28,861 nt of DNA from a virus. This document shows, one piece after another, positions 1 through 7,095 of this stretch (positions within the stretch are counted from its first letter, which is position 1; every line of letters begins with the position of its first letter). A program made the position numbers and the translations under genes. The stretch is taken from IMG/VR virus record IMGVR_UViG_3300037070_006643, positions 1-28,861 of that record, one strand, 5' to 3'. Under the pieces are notes generated by a model. It worked only from the letters and a program-made list of their open reading frames with translations, had not been told where the DNA came from and ran no database searches.

Positions 1-151
1 AGAAGCCGTCGTACGGGCAGAAGAGTACGCCGTTCGGTCCCTCTTTCAGCGGGGTGAAGTCGTTGGGGCATTCCACGGGGATCTTCGTGGCTTCCTCGCG
101 TTCCAGCGCGCGGGCTTCCTCGATGATGCCGATCAGCTGCTGCCAAGCCAT
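1..151 (-). CDS. Small zinc-binding phage protein, partial (runs off left edge)
   Basis: Reading leftwards from ATG at 151, the frame stays open to the window edge (50 codons visible). The N-terminus begins MAWQQLIGIIEEAR, an amphipathic acidic helix. It is followed by a CPND motif and later CPYDG, which look like the two Cys pairs of a small zinc ribbon. Proteins starting this way are common next to head genes in actinophages, where they are hypothetical. It starts 3 nt after the stop of the gene at 154-396, so it continues the same operon. The function is unknown. Confidence 0.7.
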   Translation of the reverse strand, partial: MAWQQLIGIIEEARALEREEATKIPVECPNDFTPLKEGPNGVLFCPYDGF

Positions 152-153
152 GG

Positions 154-396
154 TCACGCCCCCTTTGTGGCGCTGAACGCCGAAATCGTTGCGGCGACGG
201 CGGCGGTGACACCAGCTACCGGAATGCCGTACCGCCACCGTTCCAGGGCTCTCAGTCGGGTCTCGTGATCGGGGACAGCCTTCGTCTGTTCGACCAGCGC
301 GGTCACCTTGTCCCGCGTGTCCTGGCCTTCTCGGCGCATCTCCCGAAGCTCGTCCAGGATGCGTGCAAATTCCTCGTTCACGGGTTCCCTCTCCAT
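154..396 (-). CDS. Small coiled-coil protein with C-terminal membrane segment
   Basis: This 80-residue protein starts with MEREPVNEEF. Residues 8-45 are charged and heptad-like (LDELREMRREG and on), which suggests a coiled coil. A hydrophobic Ala/Val-rich stretch near residues 57-75 looks like one membrane segment. This layout (coil then TM, as in XhlA-like proteins) recurs in phage structural operons, but no function can be assigned. I chose ATG 396, directly after the upstream stop (TGACATG). An ATG at 411 is possible but would overlap the upstream gene by 14 nt. Confidence 0.7.
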   Translation of the reverse strand: MEREPVNEEFARILDELREMRREGQDTRDKVTALVEQTKAVPDHETRLRALERWRYGIPVAGVTAAVAATISAFSATKGA

Positions 397-397
397 G

Positions 398-1003
398 TCA
401 GCTGATCCCATACCACTGGGAGCCCCAACCGGTGTTAATGGTCGAGGTCGCTTGGGTACTCAGAGTAATGGATGCAGGTAGAGTCGTCTGCCCTGTCAAG
501 AGAGTGCTGTACCGAAGCGCCCCCGCCGACAGCCCCGCGTTCACCGAAACACCGCCACCGGTCGCCTTCAGAGTGAACGAGTTGGTCGTCCAGGTGCCGT
601 TCAAGAGCAACGCGATGTAATAGAATCCGGGCTTCACGCGAACCGGTGTCGCCATTGCCAGAGGCTTCGCAACCGCGCTCGTGGTCAGACTCGCCGACAC
701 ATCCGCCGACGTCGCCACGAGCGTTCCGGTGGAGTCGTACAGACCGATGTAGCAGTTCGCAAGAACATCACCACCGGCAGGCAGACCCGACAACCCCAGC
801 CAGATGTTCGAAACGAGAATCGACCGCCGGAACTTGATCCGGACGAGCGTCACCCGACCACCCACACCGGCAGCGGAATGCGCCGTCACATGCCCGGCGT
901 CGTTGGGGTCACCCGTCCAGGCGAGGAGATTCTGATCCTCCGGCACCGGCTTGTCGTCGTTGAGGCGATCCCGCGCCTCCTGAATCGGATCGAGGATGCT
1001 CAC
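398..1003 (-). CDS. Probable minor virion protein (beta-rich)
   Basis: The product has 201 residues. A polar N-terminal stretch of about 35 residues is followed by a Gly/Ser/Thr/Val-rich region with alternating hydrophobic residues, typical of a beta-sandwich. The segments VRIKFRRSILVSNIWLGLSG and YYIALLLNGTW resemble jelly-roll or carbohydrate-binding-like strands of phage surface proteins. There is no signal peptide, Cys cluster or catalytic motif. It overlaps the stop of the upstream gene by 4 nt, so it is co-translated with the other virion genes. A head fibre, decoration or minor tail protein would all fit. Confidence 0.65.
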   Translation of the reverse strand: MSILDPIQEARDRLNDDKPVPEDQNLLAWTGDPNDAGHVTAHSAAGVGGRVTLVRIKFRRSILVSNIWLGLSGLPAGGDVLANCYIGLYDSTGTLVATSADVSASLTTSAVAKPLAMATPVRVKPGFYYIALLLNGTWTTNSFTLKATGGGVSVNAGLSAGALRYSTLLTGQTTLPASITLSTQATSTINTGWGSQWYGIS

Positions 1004-1317
1004 GAGTCTGCCTCCATGAAAGCCGCGCGGACGGCACCTCCGGCCACGGTTCGGGCGATGTTTGCACGCCAGTACCGGAACGCGACACCCGTAAAACTCG
1101 CCGCGTAGTTGGTCCGGCCCGACAGTTCGATGGTACGGACTATCGCCCAGTTCGAACCATCCATCGACACCTCGATGTAGACGAGACCCGTCGTGGGCGC
1201 CCCCGACGGCACCAGAACTACGGAGACGTTCCGTTTGGCTGTCAAGAAGTCGACCGTGGTACCGGCTCCGGCTGCACTGACGTCGTCCAGGGAAACTTGT
1301 GCTGTGACACTCGCCAT
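1000..1317 (-). CDS. Small probable virion protein
   Basis: The product has 105 residues starting MASVTAQVSLDDV. It is rich in beta-prone residues, with motifs such as VYIEVSMDGSNWAIVRTIEL and FRYWRANIA. A 'Y-x-V-S-x-D-G-x-x-W' pattern of this kind occurs in small beta-sandwich phage proteins. ATG 1317 is used because it follows the stop of the gene at 1320-1823 by 2 nt. An in-frame start at 1341 would overlap that gene. It belongs to the run of five small proteins downstream of the capsid. A decoration or head-fibre role is inference. Confidence 0.65.
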   Translation of the reverse strand: MASVTAQVSLDDVSAAGAGTTVDFLTAKRNVSVVLVPSGAPTTGLVYIEVSMDGSNWAIVRTIELSGRTNYAASFTGVAFRYWRANIARTVAGGAVRAAFMEADS

Positions 1318-1319
1318 GA

Positions 1320-1823
1320 TCAACCCCTCAGCTCTCGCCACACAACGGAGATGTTCCAGAAATGCCCGACCGCCCCGAAATCCTGCCGGATAACGATCCC
1401 CTCACCCGGATACACCACGAACGGATTGAACCCGAGGGGAGCGTCGACGTCCTGGATATCCGACGAAGCCTGCTGGCCGTTAGTGATGCCGGGTGCTGCG
1501 CTGAAGAAACCCGCCCCCAGGGCGATCGTCGGGTTATTCGATCGGATGATCGTCGACGGGGCAAACCGTTGGGTGTCGAACCGGCAGATTTCCGACTCGG
1601 CGTGCAGGGTGCCCCCCGTCGGCTCAGCGGAGATCCGATAGCCGCGCAGAGGGTACGCCGGAGCCGGATTGGTCGCCATGTACGAGATGAAAATCCCGCC
1701 CATGGCAAGAGTCTTTCCGCTGGTCAGCGGATTGTAGACGGTCAGGAAGTTCTTCCCCAGGGCCAGCGAATCCTGCCGCTGGAGACTGAAGTCGAACAAC
1801 GCCGTAGCGTGCGTATCAGGCAT
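1320..1823 (-). CDS. Probable virion protein, head-associated
   Basis: The 167-residue product starts MPDTHATALFDFS. It is beta-rich, with many Gly/Pro turns and a C-terminal VVWRELRG. The middle has a GGIFISYMATNP segment followed by alternating strands. No enzyme motif is visible. ATG 1823 overlaps the stop codon of the upstream gene (ATGA), which fixes the start. A start at 1919 would lie deep in the upstream gene. Its position in the post-capsid series suggests a structural protein, but the role cannot be told from sequence. Confidence 0.65.
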   Translation of the reverse strand: MPDTHATALFDFSLQRQDSLALGKNFLTVYNPLTSGKTLAMGGIFISYMATNPAPAYPLRGYRISAEPTGGTLHAESEICRFDTQRFAPSTIIRSNNPTIALGAGFFSAAPGITNGQQASSDIQDVDAPLGFNPFVVYPGEGIVIRQDFGAVGHFWNISVVWRELRG

Positions 1824-2242
1824 CAGAGCACCCCGAACGACAGGTAGATGTGAATGGTTCCCTGCTTCGCGTTCCCGGCCCCCGAAATCGTCGGCTGGAC
1901 GCTCCCGCCGTGATGCCACCGTCGGTACACGGTGATCCCCGCCTGACCGATCAGCGGAACTCTGTGGGATGCCAGAGTCGACGACAGGTTGAAGCCGACC
2001 GACGTCCCCGCGCCGTCATCGAACAGACTGAGACTCAGATCATCGATCAAGTCGACGTCGTACTGAGTTGTCGGAGCGACACCGCCCGCCCCCGGAACAA
2101 ACTCGACAGCGAGGAGCGTCCCCACAGCCATCGCGAACGAAGTGCCGTTGACATCCCCAGACGCGTCGGACGTCCAGGTCACGGAGTACTTCAGGATGTT
2201 GTTTACGACCTCGCGAGTGGTTACCACGATCGAACCGGCCAT
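1823..2242 (-). CDS. Small probable virion protein
   Basis: The 139-residue product starts MAGSIVVTTREVVNNILKY. It is beta-rich, with a 'TWTSDASGDVNG' turn and a C-terminal IHIYLSFGVL strand. Phage proteins with this 'kysvtWtsdasG' opening are usually small capsid-associated or hypothetical proteins. A GGGAGG ribosome binding site lies 8 nt before ATG 2242. The gene follows the hairpin at 2257-2299, so its expression may be tuned separately from the upstream decoration genes. Confidence 0.65.
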   Translation of the reverse strand: MAGSIVVTTREVVNNILKYSVTWTSDASGDVNGTSFAMAVGTLLAVEFVPGAGGVAPTTQYDVDLIDDLSLSLFDDGAGTSVGFNLSSTLASHRVPLIGQAGITVYRRWHHGGSVQPTISGAGNAKQGTIHIYLSFGVL

Positions 2243-2256
2243 GCTCTAAACCTCCC

Positions 2257-2299
2257 CACGGCAAAGGGCCGCCGCCCAGTGGACAGCGGCCCTTCCGTG
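2257..2299 (-). terminator. Hairpin between two structural genes (attenuator or terminator)
   Basis: AAGGGCCGC (2264-2272) pairs perfectly with GCGGCCCTT (2286-2294). A flanking CACGG (2257-2261) pairs with CCGTG (2295-2299). On the minus transcript it follows the gene ending at 2306 and precedes the one starting at 2242. No clear U-tract follows, so partial termination or mRNA end protection is as likely as full termination. Confidence 0.5.
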
Positions 2300-2305
2300 T
2301 ACGGA

Positions 2306-2776
2306 TCAGGCTGCGACGAGAGTTGCCCCGTCGGTCAGCGGGACCCAGGTGATGACGGCCTCAACCGTGCCGTCGATGCCGGAGGCACCTACAAGCTCCA
2401 GCTGACCGGTCGTCACGACCAGGTTGGTCAGGGCAATCCCGTTCTCCGCGAAGGAGTAGGGGACGACCGAGGCGTCGGCAACCGCAACCTCACGGATACC
2501 GATGATGGTTCCAGCCGTGCTGTCGGAGGTACCGAGATCGGTCGCCGTGACGATCGAGCTCGCGGTGTCACCGGTGGTCGGGTTCGACTGGAGCGCCAGC
2601 GTTCCACCGGCCGCCGCGATGGTGACCGTGGCACGCAGGTAGAAGGAAGTCACGAGAACCTCGCCGCCCGCGATGGTGAAGATCGGCAGGGTCGCTGCGG
2701 ACAGCGCCTGAGTCTTCGCCGCACGAGTACCGAGCGCAATCTGACGAAGCTGAGTGCCCTGGATGATGACAGACAT
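2306..2776 (-). CDS. Probable capsid-associated (decoration-type) protein
   Basis: The 156-residue product starts MSVIIQGTQLRQIALGTRAA. After an N-terminal helix it is strongly Ala/Thr/Val/Gly-rich with alternating polarity, ending VITWVPLTDGATLVAA. It contains no Cys, no signal peptide and no catalytic motif. Its composition and its place two genes after the capsid fit a head decoration or head-fibre protein. That role is inferred from context only. Confidence 0.65.
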   Translation of the reverse strand: MSVIIQGTQLRQIALGTRAAKTQALSAATLPIFTIAGGEVLVTSFYLRATVTIAAAGGTLALQSNPTTGDTASSIVTATDLGTSDSTAGTIIGIREVAVADASVVPYSFAENGIALTNLVVTTGQLELVGASGIDGTVEAVITWVPLTDGATLVAA

Positions 2777-2790
2777 GATTCAGCCCCCGA

Positions 2791-3225
2791 TCACGCCGAC
2801 AGGGAAGACCGAAGGTTGCTCGGCTTCCGCTGGACGAGAAGGTCGTGGATGATCGCGACCAGCGAACCAGCCGAAGCCGTGCCCTGGATCTGGTCGTAGC
2901 CCTGGGTGAGCTGCGACGCGTGCACCGTGATGACACCGGTGTCGTTGGTCGCCCCACCGAGGGTGTAGACGTTCGCGGAGGTCTTGGCCTTCGCGGTCCA
3001 GGTGCCACCCGTGTCGGGGCCGATGTAGTACCCGTTGTCCTCCGCAGCCGCAGGCAGGTCGATCTCGGAGAGAACGGCGCGCGAGTCAGTCTGCGTGAGA
3101 GTCAGCGTGGCGGTGCCGGTACCGGCCTGGCTGTGGACGAAGGTCACCGCAGTTGCCTGGGTCATCGGGACGTCCAGGCCCGATGCGGTGAAGATCACGT
3201 TGAGGACGCGACCGAGTCCGTGCAT
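2791..3225 (-). CDS. Probable head decoration protein
   Basis: The 144-residue product starts MHGLGRVLNVIFTASGLDVP. It is Thr/Ala/Gly-rich with predicted beta strands (TATLTLTQTDSRA) and a C-terminal helix (IHDLLVQRK). It is the first gene after the major capsid gene, the usual slot for decoration proteins. ATG 3225 has an AAGGAG site 8 nt upstream; a start at 3255 would lie inside the hairpin element. The initiation region reads GATTGAAATG and shares ATTGAAA with the loops of the two hairpins just upstream (3242-3301), suggesting translational control. Confidence 0.7.
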   Translation of the reverse strand: MHGLGRVLNVIFTASGLDVPMTQATAVTFVHSQAGTGTATLTLTQTDSRAVLSEIDLPAAAEDNGYYIGPDTGGTWTAKAKTSANVYTLGGATNDTGVITVHASQLTQGYDQIQGTASAGSLVAIIHDLLVQRKPSNLRSSLSA

Positions 3226-3241
3226 TTCAATCTCCTTGTCC

Positions 3242-3301
3242 GGCGGGGGTTTCAATGCCCGCCTGGGCGGTCCCCGGGGAGGGTTTCAATGCTCCCCGGG
3301 G
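3242..3301 (-). ncRNA. Two tandem hairpins with identical 10-nt loops
   Basis: Hairpin 1 pairs 3242-3247 (GGCGGG) with 3258-3263 (CCCGCC). Hairpin 2 pairs 3272-3281 (CCCCGGGGAG) with 3292-3301 (CTCCCCGGGG). Both enclose the same 10-nt loop, GGTTTCAATG on the plus strand (CATTGAAACC in the minus transcript). Different stems with the same loop is what a selected RNA structure looks like. The element sits between the capsid stop and the ribosome binding site of the next gene. Neither hairpin has a U-tract, so simple termination is unlikely. Confidence 0.6.
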
Positions 3302-3315
3302 GGTGGATCACATCA

Positions 3316-4662
3316 TCAGGCCCGAGCGGCGAGCTTGACGAAGGGCGACAGCGTCGGGCCCGAGTTGCGCGGAGTGAGCGCGCTCTGGAGCCACGGGCGG
3401 CCGTCCACGCGGGACACGAACTTGAAGCTCGTCTCACCGTTCTGGAACCGGTAGTGCGGGGACGACTCCACGGTCAGCGCCTGACGGTCACCGATCAGGT
3501 AGTACGAGAAGTCCACGAAGTTGATGTCACCGGCGTCGCCCAGCGCGGGCACCTTCTCGGAGATGACAACCGGACGGCCCAGGATGGTCGCCGGAGGACC
3601 GGAAACACCGTTGTTGAGCCAGATCGGACCGCCACCCGTACCGACCGAGAGCGCCATGGTGGCCAGCTCCGGGAAGGTGTCCGGGGAGACGACCCACACC
3701 GCGCGGTTCAGGGACTGAGGCAGCATGCGCGAGTACATCTTGACGATGTTCTCCCACACGATGGTGTCTGCAGCCTGACCGGACTCCTTTGCGACCTCCA
3801 CCGACGCGTTCGCGTTGAGGAAGCCCTCCGGCTGACCGGCACCCGTACCACTGATGAACGCGACGTCCTCGTAGTACGCCAGAGCCTCCGGGAAGGCGGA
3901 ACGCATGAACGCCTCGAAGGAGATCGCAGAGTCCGCAATCAGCTCGTTCGGGACGTTGGCGAACGCCGTCAGCTTCCAGGCCTCCAGCGCGATCCGGCCG
4001 AAGTCAGCAGCCGTGTCGGTCATCTGACCGGACTCGGGAGTCCAGTACGCCGTCACACCACCGAAGACAGTGGAAGCGTTCGAGGTGGAGTCGACCGTCG
4101 GGTACAGAACCCGGGAGGTGGACATCGGGACGATGCGCGCGCGCGGACGGACGACGCCGGTTTCCAGAGACAGCTGGAGCAGCTCGGCACGGAACTCCTC
4201 CGGCACCAGGAAGCCACCACCGGACGGCTCACCCGAGGATGCAGCCGCGTTGCGAAGCTTGCCGATTCGGGCCTGAACGCCGTTCTCGTGCTGGTTGCGG
4301 TGCCAGATGGTGTTGAAGAAGTCCGGCATGTCGTCGAACTCGCGGTCCAGCTGAGCGCCGACAGCCTTCGAGTTGTAGACCGAACGGTCGCCGCCGTTCT
4401 TCGTGACCGCCTGGACACCACCACGCTTCAGGGCTTCGAGACCCTTGACGTCCTCGTTCTCACGCAGGTATTCGGCGAGGACGCGCTGTGTCTCTTCCTT
4501 GACCTGAGTCTGAAGTGCCTGGTCGCTGTCCATCTCGTGCTTCGCATACGCCTTGACGACGTCAGCGAACTGGCCTTCGGCCATCAGGTTCTGAACCTTC
4601 GCACCGTCACCGAGCAGCTCTTCGAGTCCGGCCCGGTCGGTGGGGATAACGGTCTTAGCCAC
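3316..4662 (-). CDS. Major capsid protein, HK97 family
   Basis: The 448-residue product forms the icosahedral head shell. Residues 1-110 are charged and helical, like the scaffolding-type delta domain that the prohead protease removes in HK97. The HK97-fold part begins near residue 140 with SGGGFLVPEEFRAELLQL. It continues through typical family segments: RVLYPTVDSTS, ELIADSAISFEAFM, FISGTGAGQPEGFLN, and near the end FSYYLIGDRQALTVE. The gene overlaps the protease stop by 8 nt, as expected in portal-protease-capsid operons. The assignment is secure at family level; the cleavage site cannot be placed by eye. Confidence 0.93.
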   Translation of the reverse strand: MAKTVIPTDRAGLEELLGDGAKVQNLMAEGQFADVVKAYAKHEMDSDQALQTQVKEETQRVLAEYLRENEDVKGLEALKRGGVQAVTKNGGDRSVYNSKAVGAQLDREFDDMPDFFNTIWHRNQHENGVQARIGKLRNAAASSGEPSGGGFLVPEEFRAELLQLSLETGVVRPRARIVPMSTSRVLYPTVDSTSNASTVFGGVTAYWTPESGQMTDTAADFGRIALEAWKLTAFANVPNELIADSAISFEAFMRSAFPEALAYYEDVAFISGTGAGQPEGFLNANASVEVAKESGQAADTIVWENIVKMYSRMLPQSLNRAVWVVSPDTFPELATMALSVGTGGGPIWLNNGVSGPPATILGRPVVISEKVPALGDAGDINFVDFSYYLIGDRQALTVESSPHYRFQNGETSFKFVSRVDGRPWLQSALTPRNSGPTLSPFVKLAARA

Positions 4663-5476
4663 GGATTCCCTCCTTCAGGGAAGCTCGGAAGGCTTCGAAG
4701 TTCCATTGGAACTCCGACTCTTCCTGGGTCTCGACCACCGGTGCCGGGGTCGGCTCGACGACTGGTGTCGTCTGGTTTTCTACCGGTGCGGGGGCTTCCT
4801 CGCGACCGGAGTACTTGTAGACGCTCATGTCGAACGTCTCGGGGACGGGGGCCTTGCGGCCTTCGACCTCATCGCAGAGCCCGGCGGCCAGTGCCTCCTC
4901 GGCGCTGTACCAGGTCTCTTCACGCATTCGGTCTCTCCAGATCATCGGCTCCCCGCCTGCCCGGTCAGCGTACACGGAGGCGATGTTGTCGGAGATCCGA
5001 TCGAGCATGTCGGCGGTCTTCCGCATCGTCTTCGCGTCACCGGAAGCGAAGGTGAAACCTTCGTGGATCATGAAAGAAGCCTTCGAGCCCATGACGACCC
5101 GGTCACCGGCCATAGCGATCACCGAAGCGATCGAAGCAGCCAGGCCCGTGATTTTCATGGTGACGCGCCCGGGGAAGTCCAGGAGCGCCTGGTAGATGGC
5201 GATGCCGTCGAAAACGTCACCACCGGGCGAGTTCATGTTGACGACCAGCTCGGACTCATCCTGAAGCATGGCCAGCTGACGGACGAATTCGTTAGCCGCC
5301 GTCCCCCAGTAGCCGATCTCGTCGTAGATGAAAATCTCGGGCGCCGATCCCGCGTTGTTCTCGAAGCGGAACCAGTCCGTGCGCCCTTCCTTCAGGCGCG
5401 CGAGCGGCCGGGTGACCTTCAGGCCCTCCCCGGACTTTGCGAGCGGCCCGAGGGCGACACCGTTGCGTACGGTCAT
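4655..5476 (-). CDS. ClpP-like prohead maturation protease
   Basis: The 273-residue product is a serine protease of the ClpP/crotonase fold that trims the capsid delta domain during head maturation. MNSPGGDVFDGIAIYQAL (81-98) is the ClpP-type oxyanion/Gly motif. Ser115 in GLAASIAS and His138 in MIHEG fit the catalytic pair. The third position, aligned with ClpP Asp171 just before the W-Y-S-A-E-E motif, is Glu187. The C-terminal 50 residues are Pro/Glu-rich and low-complexity, possibly a scaffold-like tail. The gene overlaps the portal stop by 4 nt and the capsid start by 8 nt. Confidence 0.92.
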   Translation of the reverse strand: MTVRNGVALGPLAKSGEGLKVTRPLARLKEGRTDWFRFENNAGSAPEIFIYDEIGYWGTAANEFVRQLAMLQDESELVVNMNSPGGDVFDGIAIYQALLDFPGRVTMKITGLAASIASVIAMAGDRVVMGSKASFMIHEGFTFASGDAKTMRKTADMLDRISDNIASVYADRAGGEPMIWRDRMREETWYSAEEALAAGLCDEVEGRKAPVPETFDMSVYKYSGREEAPAPVENQTTPVVEPTPAPVVETQEESEFQWNFEAFRASLKEGIRG

Positions 5477-6831
5477 TCTCTTACCTCCCTGGCCGGACTC
5501 GGCTTCTTCGGTTCCTGGTTCGGCTTCGGATCCCCACCGGCCTGACTTTCCACCGGAGGCTCCGGCGGGTTCATGGCCAACTCGTGAGCCTCCTGCGCCA
5601 TCTTCAGTTTCATCTCATCCCGCTTCGCGGGCGGGAAGCCCACGATCTCAAGAGCGTCGTCCCAGTCCATACCGGCTTCCACCAGCATCTTCAGAGACTG
5701 CGCCTTCGTGATCCGATCCTGGGAGTCGGCTTCGCGGTCCTCGGGTACCGGATCCTCGAAATCGAATTCCAGAGTGCGGGCCGCCTGCTCGCCGAACATA
5801 GGCAGGAGTCCGTTATTCAGAGCGTACTTGATCTTCTCAAGACGGGGTCGCAGAAGATACCGACCGAACATGCGTTCGTTGGCGTCAGCGACGGCTTTGT
5901 TGACGTCCTCGGTGGCGCCGGTCATTCCCTTCGGATATCCGAAAGCCTCCCGGATATCCTCCCGGGACAGTTCGGCCAGCTCGGGGAACGCGATGTCTTT
6001 CATCGAAAACTTGCGTTCAACCCACTTGCCCTGCTCCAGAATCGCCACCCGGTGGGCGTTCGCCACACCCTGATGCTGTTCCCGCCACCGCTGAGTCAGC
6101 TCACGGAACTCGTCGTCACTGAGCCGGTCCTCGATTTCGATGATGCCGCCGGGCTCCGCCGAATTCAGGAAAAAGTTCCGGTTGTATTCGGCGGCCAGGC
6201 GGTTCGAATCCAGCTTGAGGACGAGCGCCTGCATCGGGCCGAGACCCCGGTAGATATCCATCGGATTGGGGCGACGGCCCTGGATGACGACGTCCTTCGG
6301 CAGCGGTACCTGTTCGCCGTCGGGGCCGAGGTAGATGTAGCCGGTGAGAGCTTCGGTTGGCGAGGTGACGATCTTCACCCGGTCGGGACGCATCGGCCAC
6401 AAAGCCAGCGGGCCCGCCGCCTGGATCGAACCGTACTCGGCCGCCCACCACCACTCGCCCGTGGTGTCGTAATGCTGGATGGACGTCTCGATGAACTCCA
6501 TCGTGTCCATGACCGGGTTCGGCTTGTTCAGAAGATCCAGGGCGGCGTGCCGGGTGACTTCTTTGCGCATCTCGACTTCGCGGTACACGCGACGGCCGTC
6601 GGTGTTCTTCCGGTACAGATGCCACTTGACCATGCCGGTCGTCTCAGCGAGACGGGAAATGATCCCGAAAGCCGTCCCCACCTCGCCGTACTGTTCCATA
6701 CCCCGACGCATGTGGTCGGCCGTCGACTTCCGGCTTCCGCCCATGACGTTGAAGACTTCACGCTCGGAACGCGGGGCGAGAGGAATCGGGGCCTTGTTGA
6801 GGAACGTAGCAAGGTTTCGTCCCAGGCTCAC
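5473..6831 (-). CDS. Portal protein
   Basis: The 452-residue product forms the ring at one head vertex through which DNA is pumped. It has typical HK97-like portal features: MVKWHLYRK early, LLNKPNPVMDTMEFIE, a WWWAAEYG segment, a Y-I-Y strand, then NPMDIYRGLGPMQALV and the family signature SREDIREAFGYPKGMTG. The last 50 residues are Pro/Glu/Lys-rich. GTG 6831 is chosen because it overlaps the upstream stop (GTGA) and has a GGAGGT site about 7 nt before it. Extension to 7053 would overlap the upstream membrane protein. Confidence 0.92.
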   Translation of the reverse strand: MSLGRNLATFLNKAPIPLAPRSEREVFNVMGGSRKSTADHMRRGMEQYGEVGTAFGIISRLAETTGMVKWHLYRKNTDGRRVYREVEMRKEVTRHAALDLLNKPNPVMDTMEFIETSIQHYDTTGEWWWAAEYGSIQAAGPLALWPMRPDRVKIVTSPTEALTGYIYLGPDGEQVPLPKDVVIQGRRPNPMDIYRGLGPMQALVLKLDSNRLAAEYNRNFFLNSAEPGGIIEIEDRLSDDEFRELTQRWREQHQGVANAHRVAILEQGKWVERKFSMKDIAFPELAELSREDIREAFGYPKGMTGATEDVNKAVADANERMFGRYLLRPRLEKIKYALNNGLLPMFGEQAARTLEFDFEDPVPEDREADSQDRITKAQSLKMLVEAGMDWDDALEIVGFPPAKRDEMKLKMAQEAHELAMNPPEPPVESQAGGDPKPNQEPKKPSPAREVRE

Positions 6832-7082
6832 CGTCCCACCTCCCGATCCTTCTCGTGACTCCACTGAAGCGCCCAGACGAGCGCTCCGGCAACGACGTAC
6901 CCGGCAGGCTGGTACACCGACCAGACACCGTAGGCCACCAGTGTAGCCCCAGCGCATGAGACAGCAAGGGACAGAAGGGTCCCCACCATTGCTTTGAAGG
7001 CTAGCAGGTGCTTTTCCCTGCGACCAGCAGCCGCGCGCCACCGCTGCCTCCACAACGGCAGAGGGATGAGATCGTTCGCCAT
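6828..7082 (-). CDS. Small membrane protein between terminase and portal
   Basis: The 84-residue product has a basic N-terminus (RQRWRAAAGRREK), then hydrophobic segments at about 28-50 and 56-74, separated by VYQPAGY. It ends in charged residues. Two membrane spans are likely. ATG 7082 has a GAGGAG site 9 nt upstream. The gene lies between the terminase and portal genes and overlaps the portal start by 4 nt, so the proteins are made together. Its role is unknown; a holin is less likely because a holin-like gene sits by the endolysin. Confidence 0.75.
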   Translation of the reverse strand: MANDLIPLPLWRQRWRAAAGRREKHLLAFKAMVGTLLSLAVSCAGATLVAYGVWSVYQPAGYVVAGALVWALQWSHEKDREVGR

Positions 7083-7095
7083 GGGTGGGGACTCC

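Noticed and set aside
1850-2899. 349-codon plus-strand ORF
   Set aside because: It is antisense to three structural genes, with no ribosome binding site or protein-like features.
3242-3301. CRISPR-like GTTTCAAT repeats
   Set aside because: There are only two copies, each inside its own hairpin stem, with no spacers or cas genes. They are hairpin loops rather than CRISPR repeats.
2845-5055. Long plus-strand ORF (736 codons) opposite the capsid and protease genes
   Set aside because: It is antisense to clearly recognisable capsid and protease genes, its sequence is Arg/Val/Asp-rich without known motifs, and long shadow frames are usual in GC-rich DNA.
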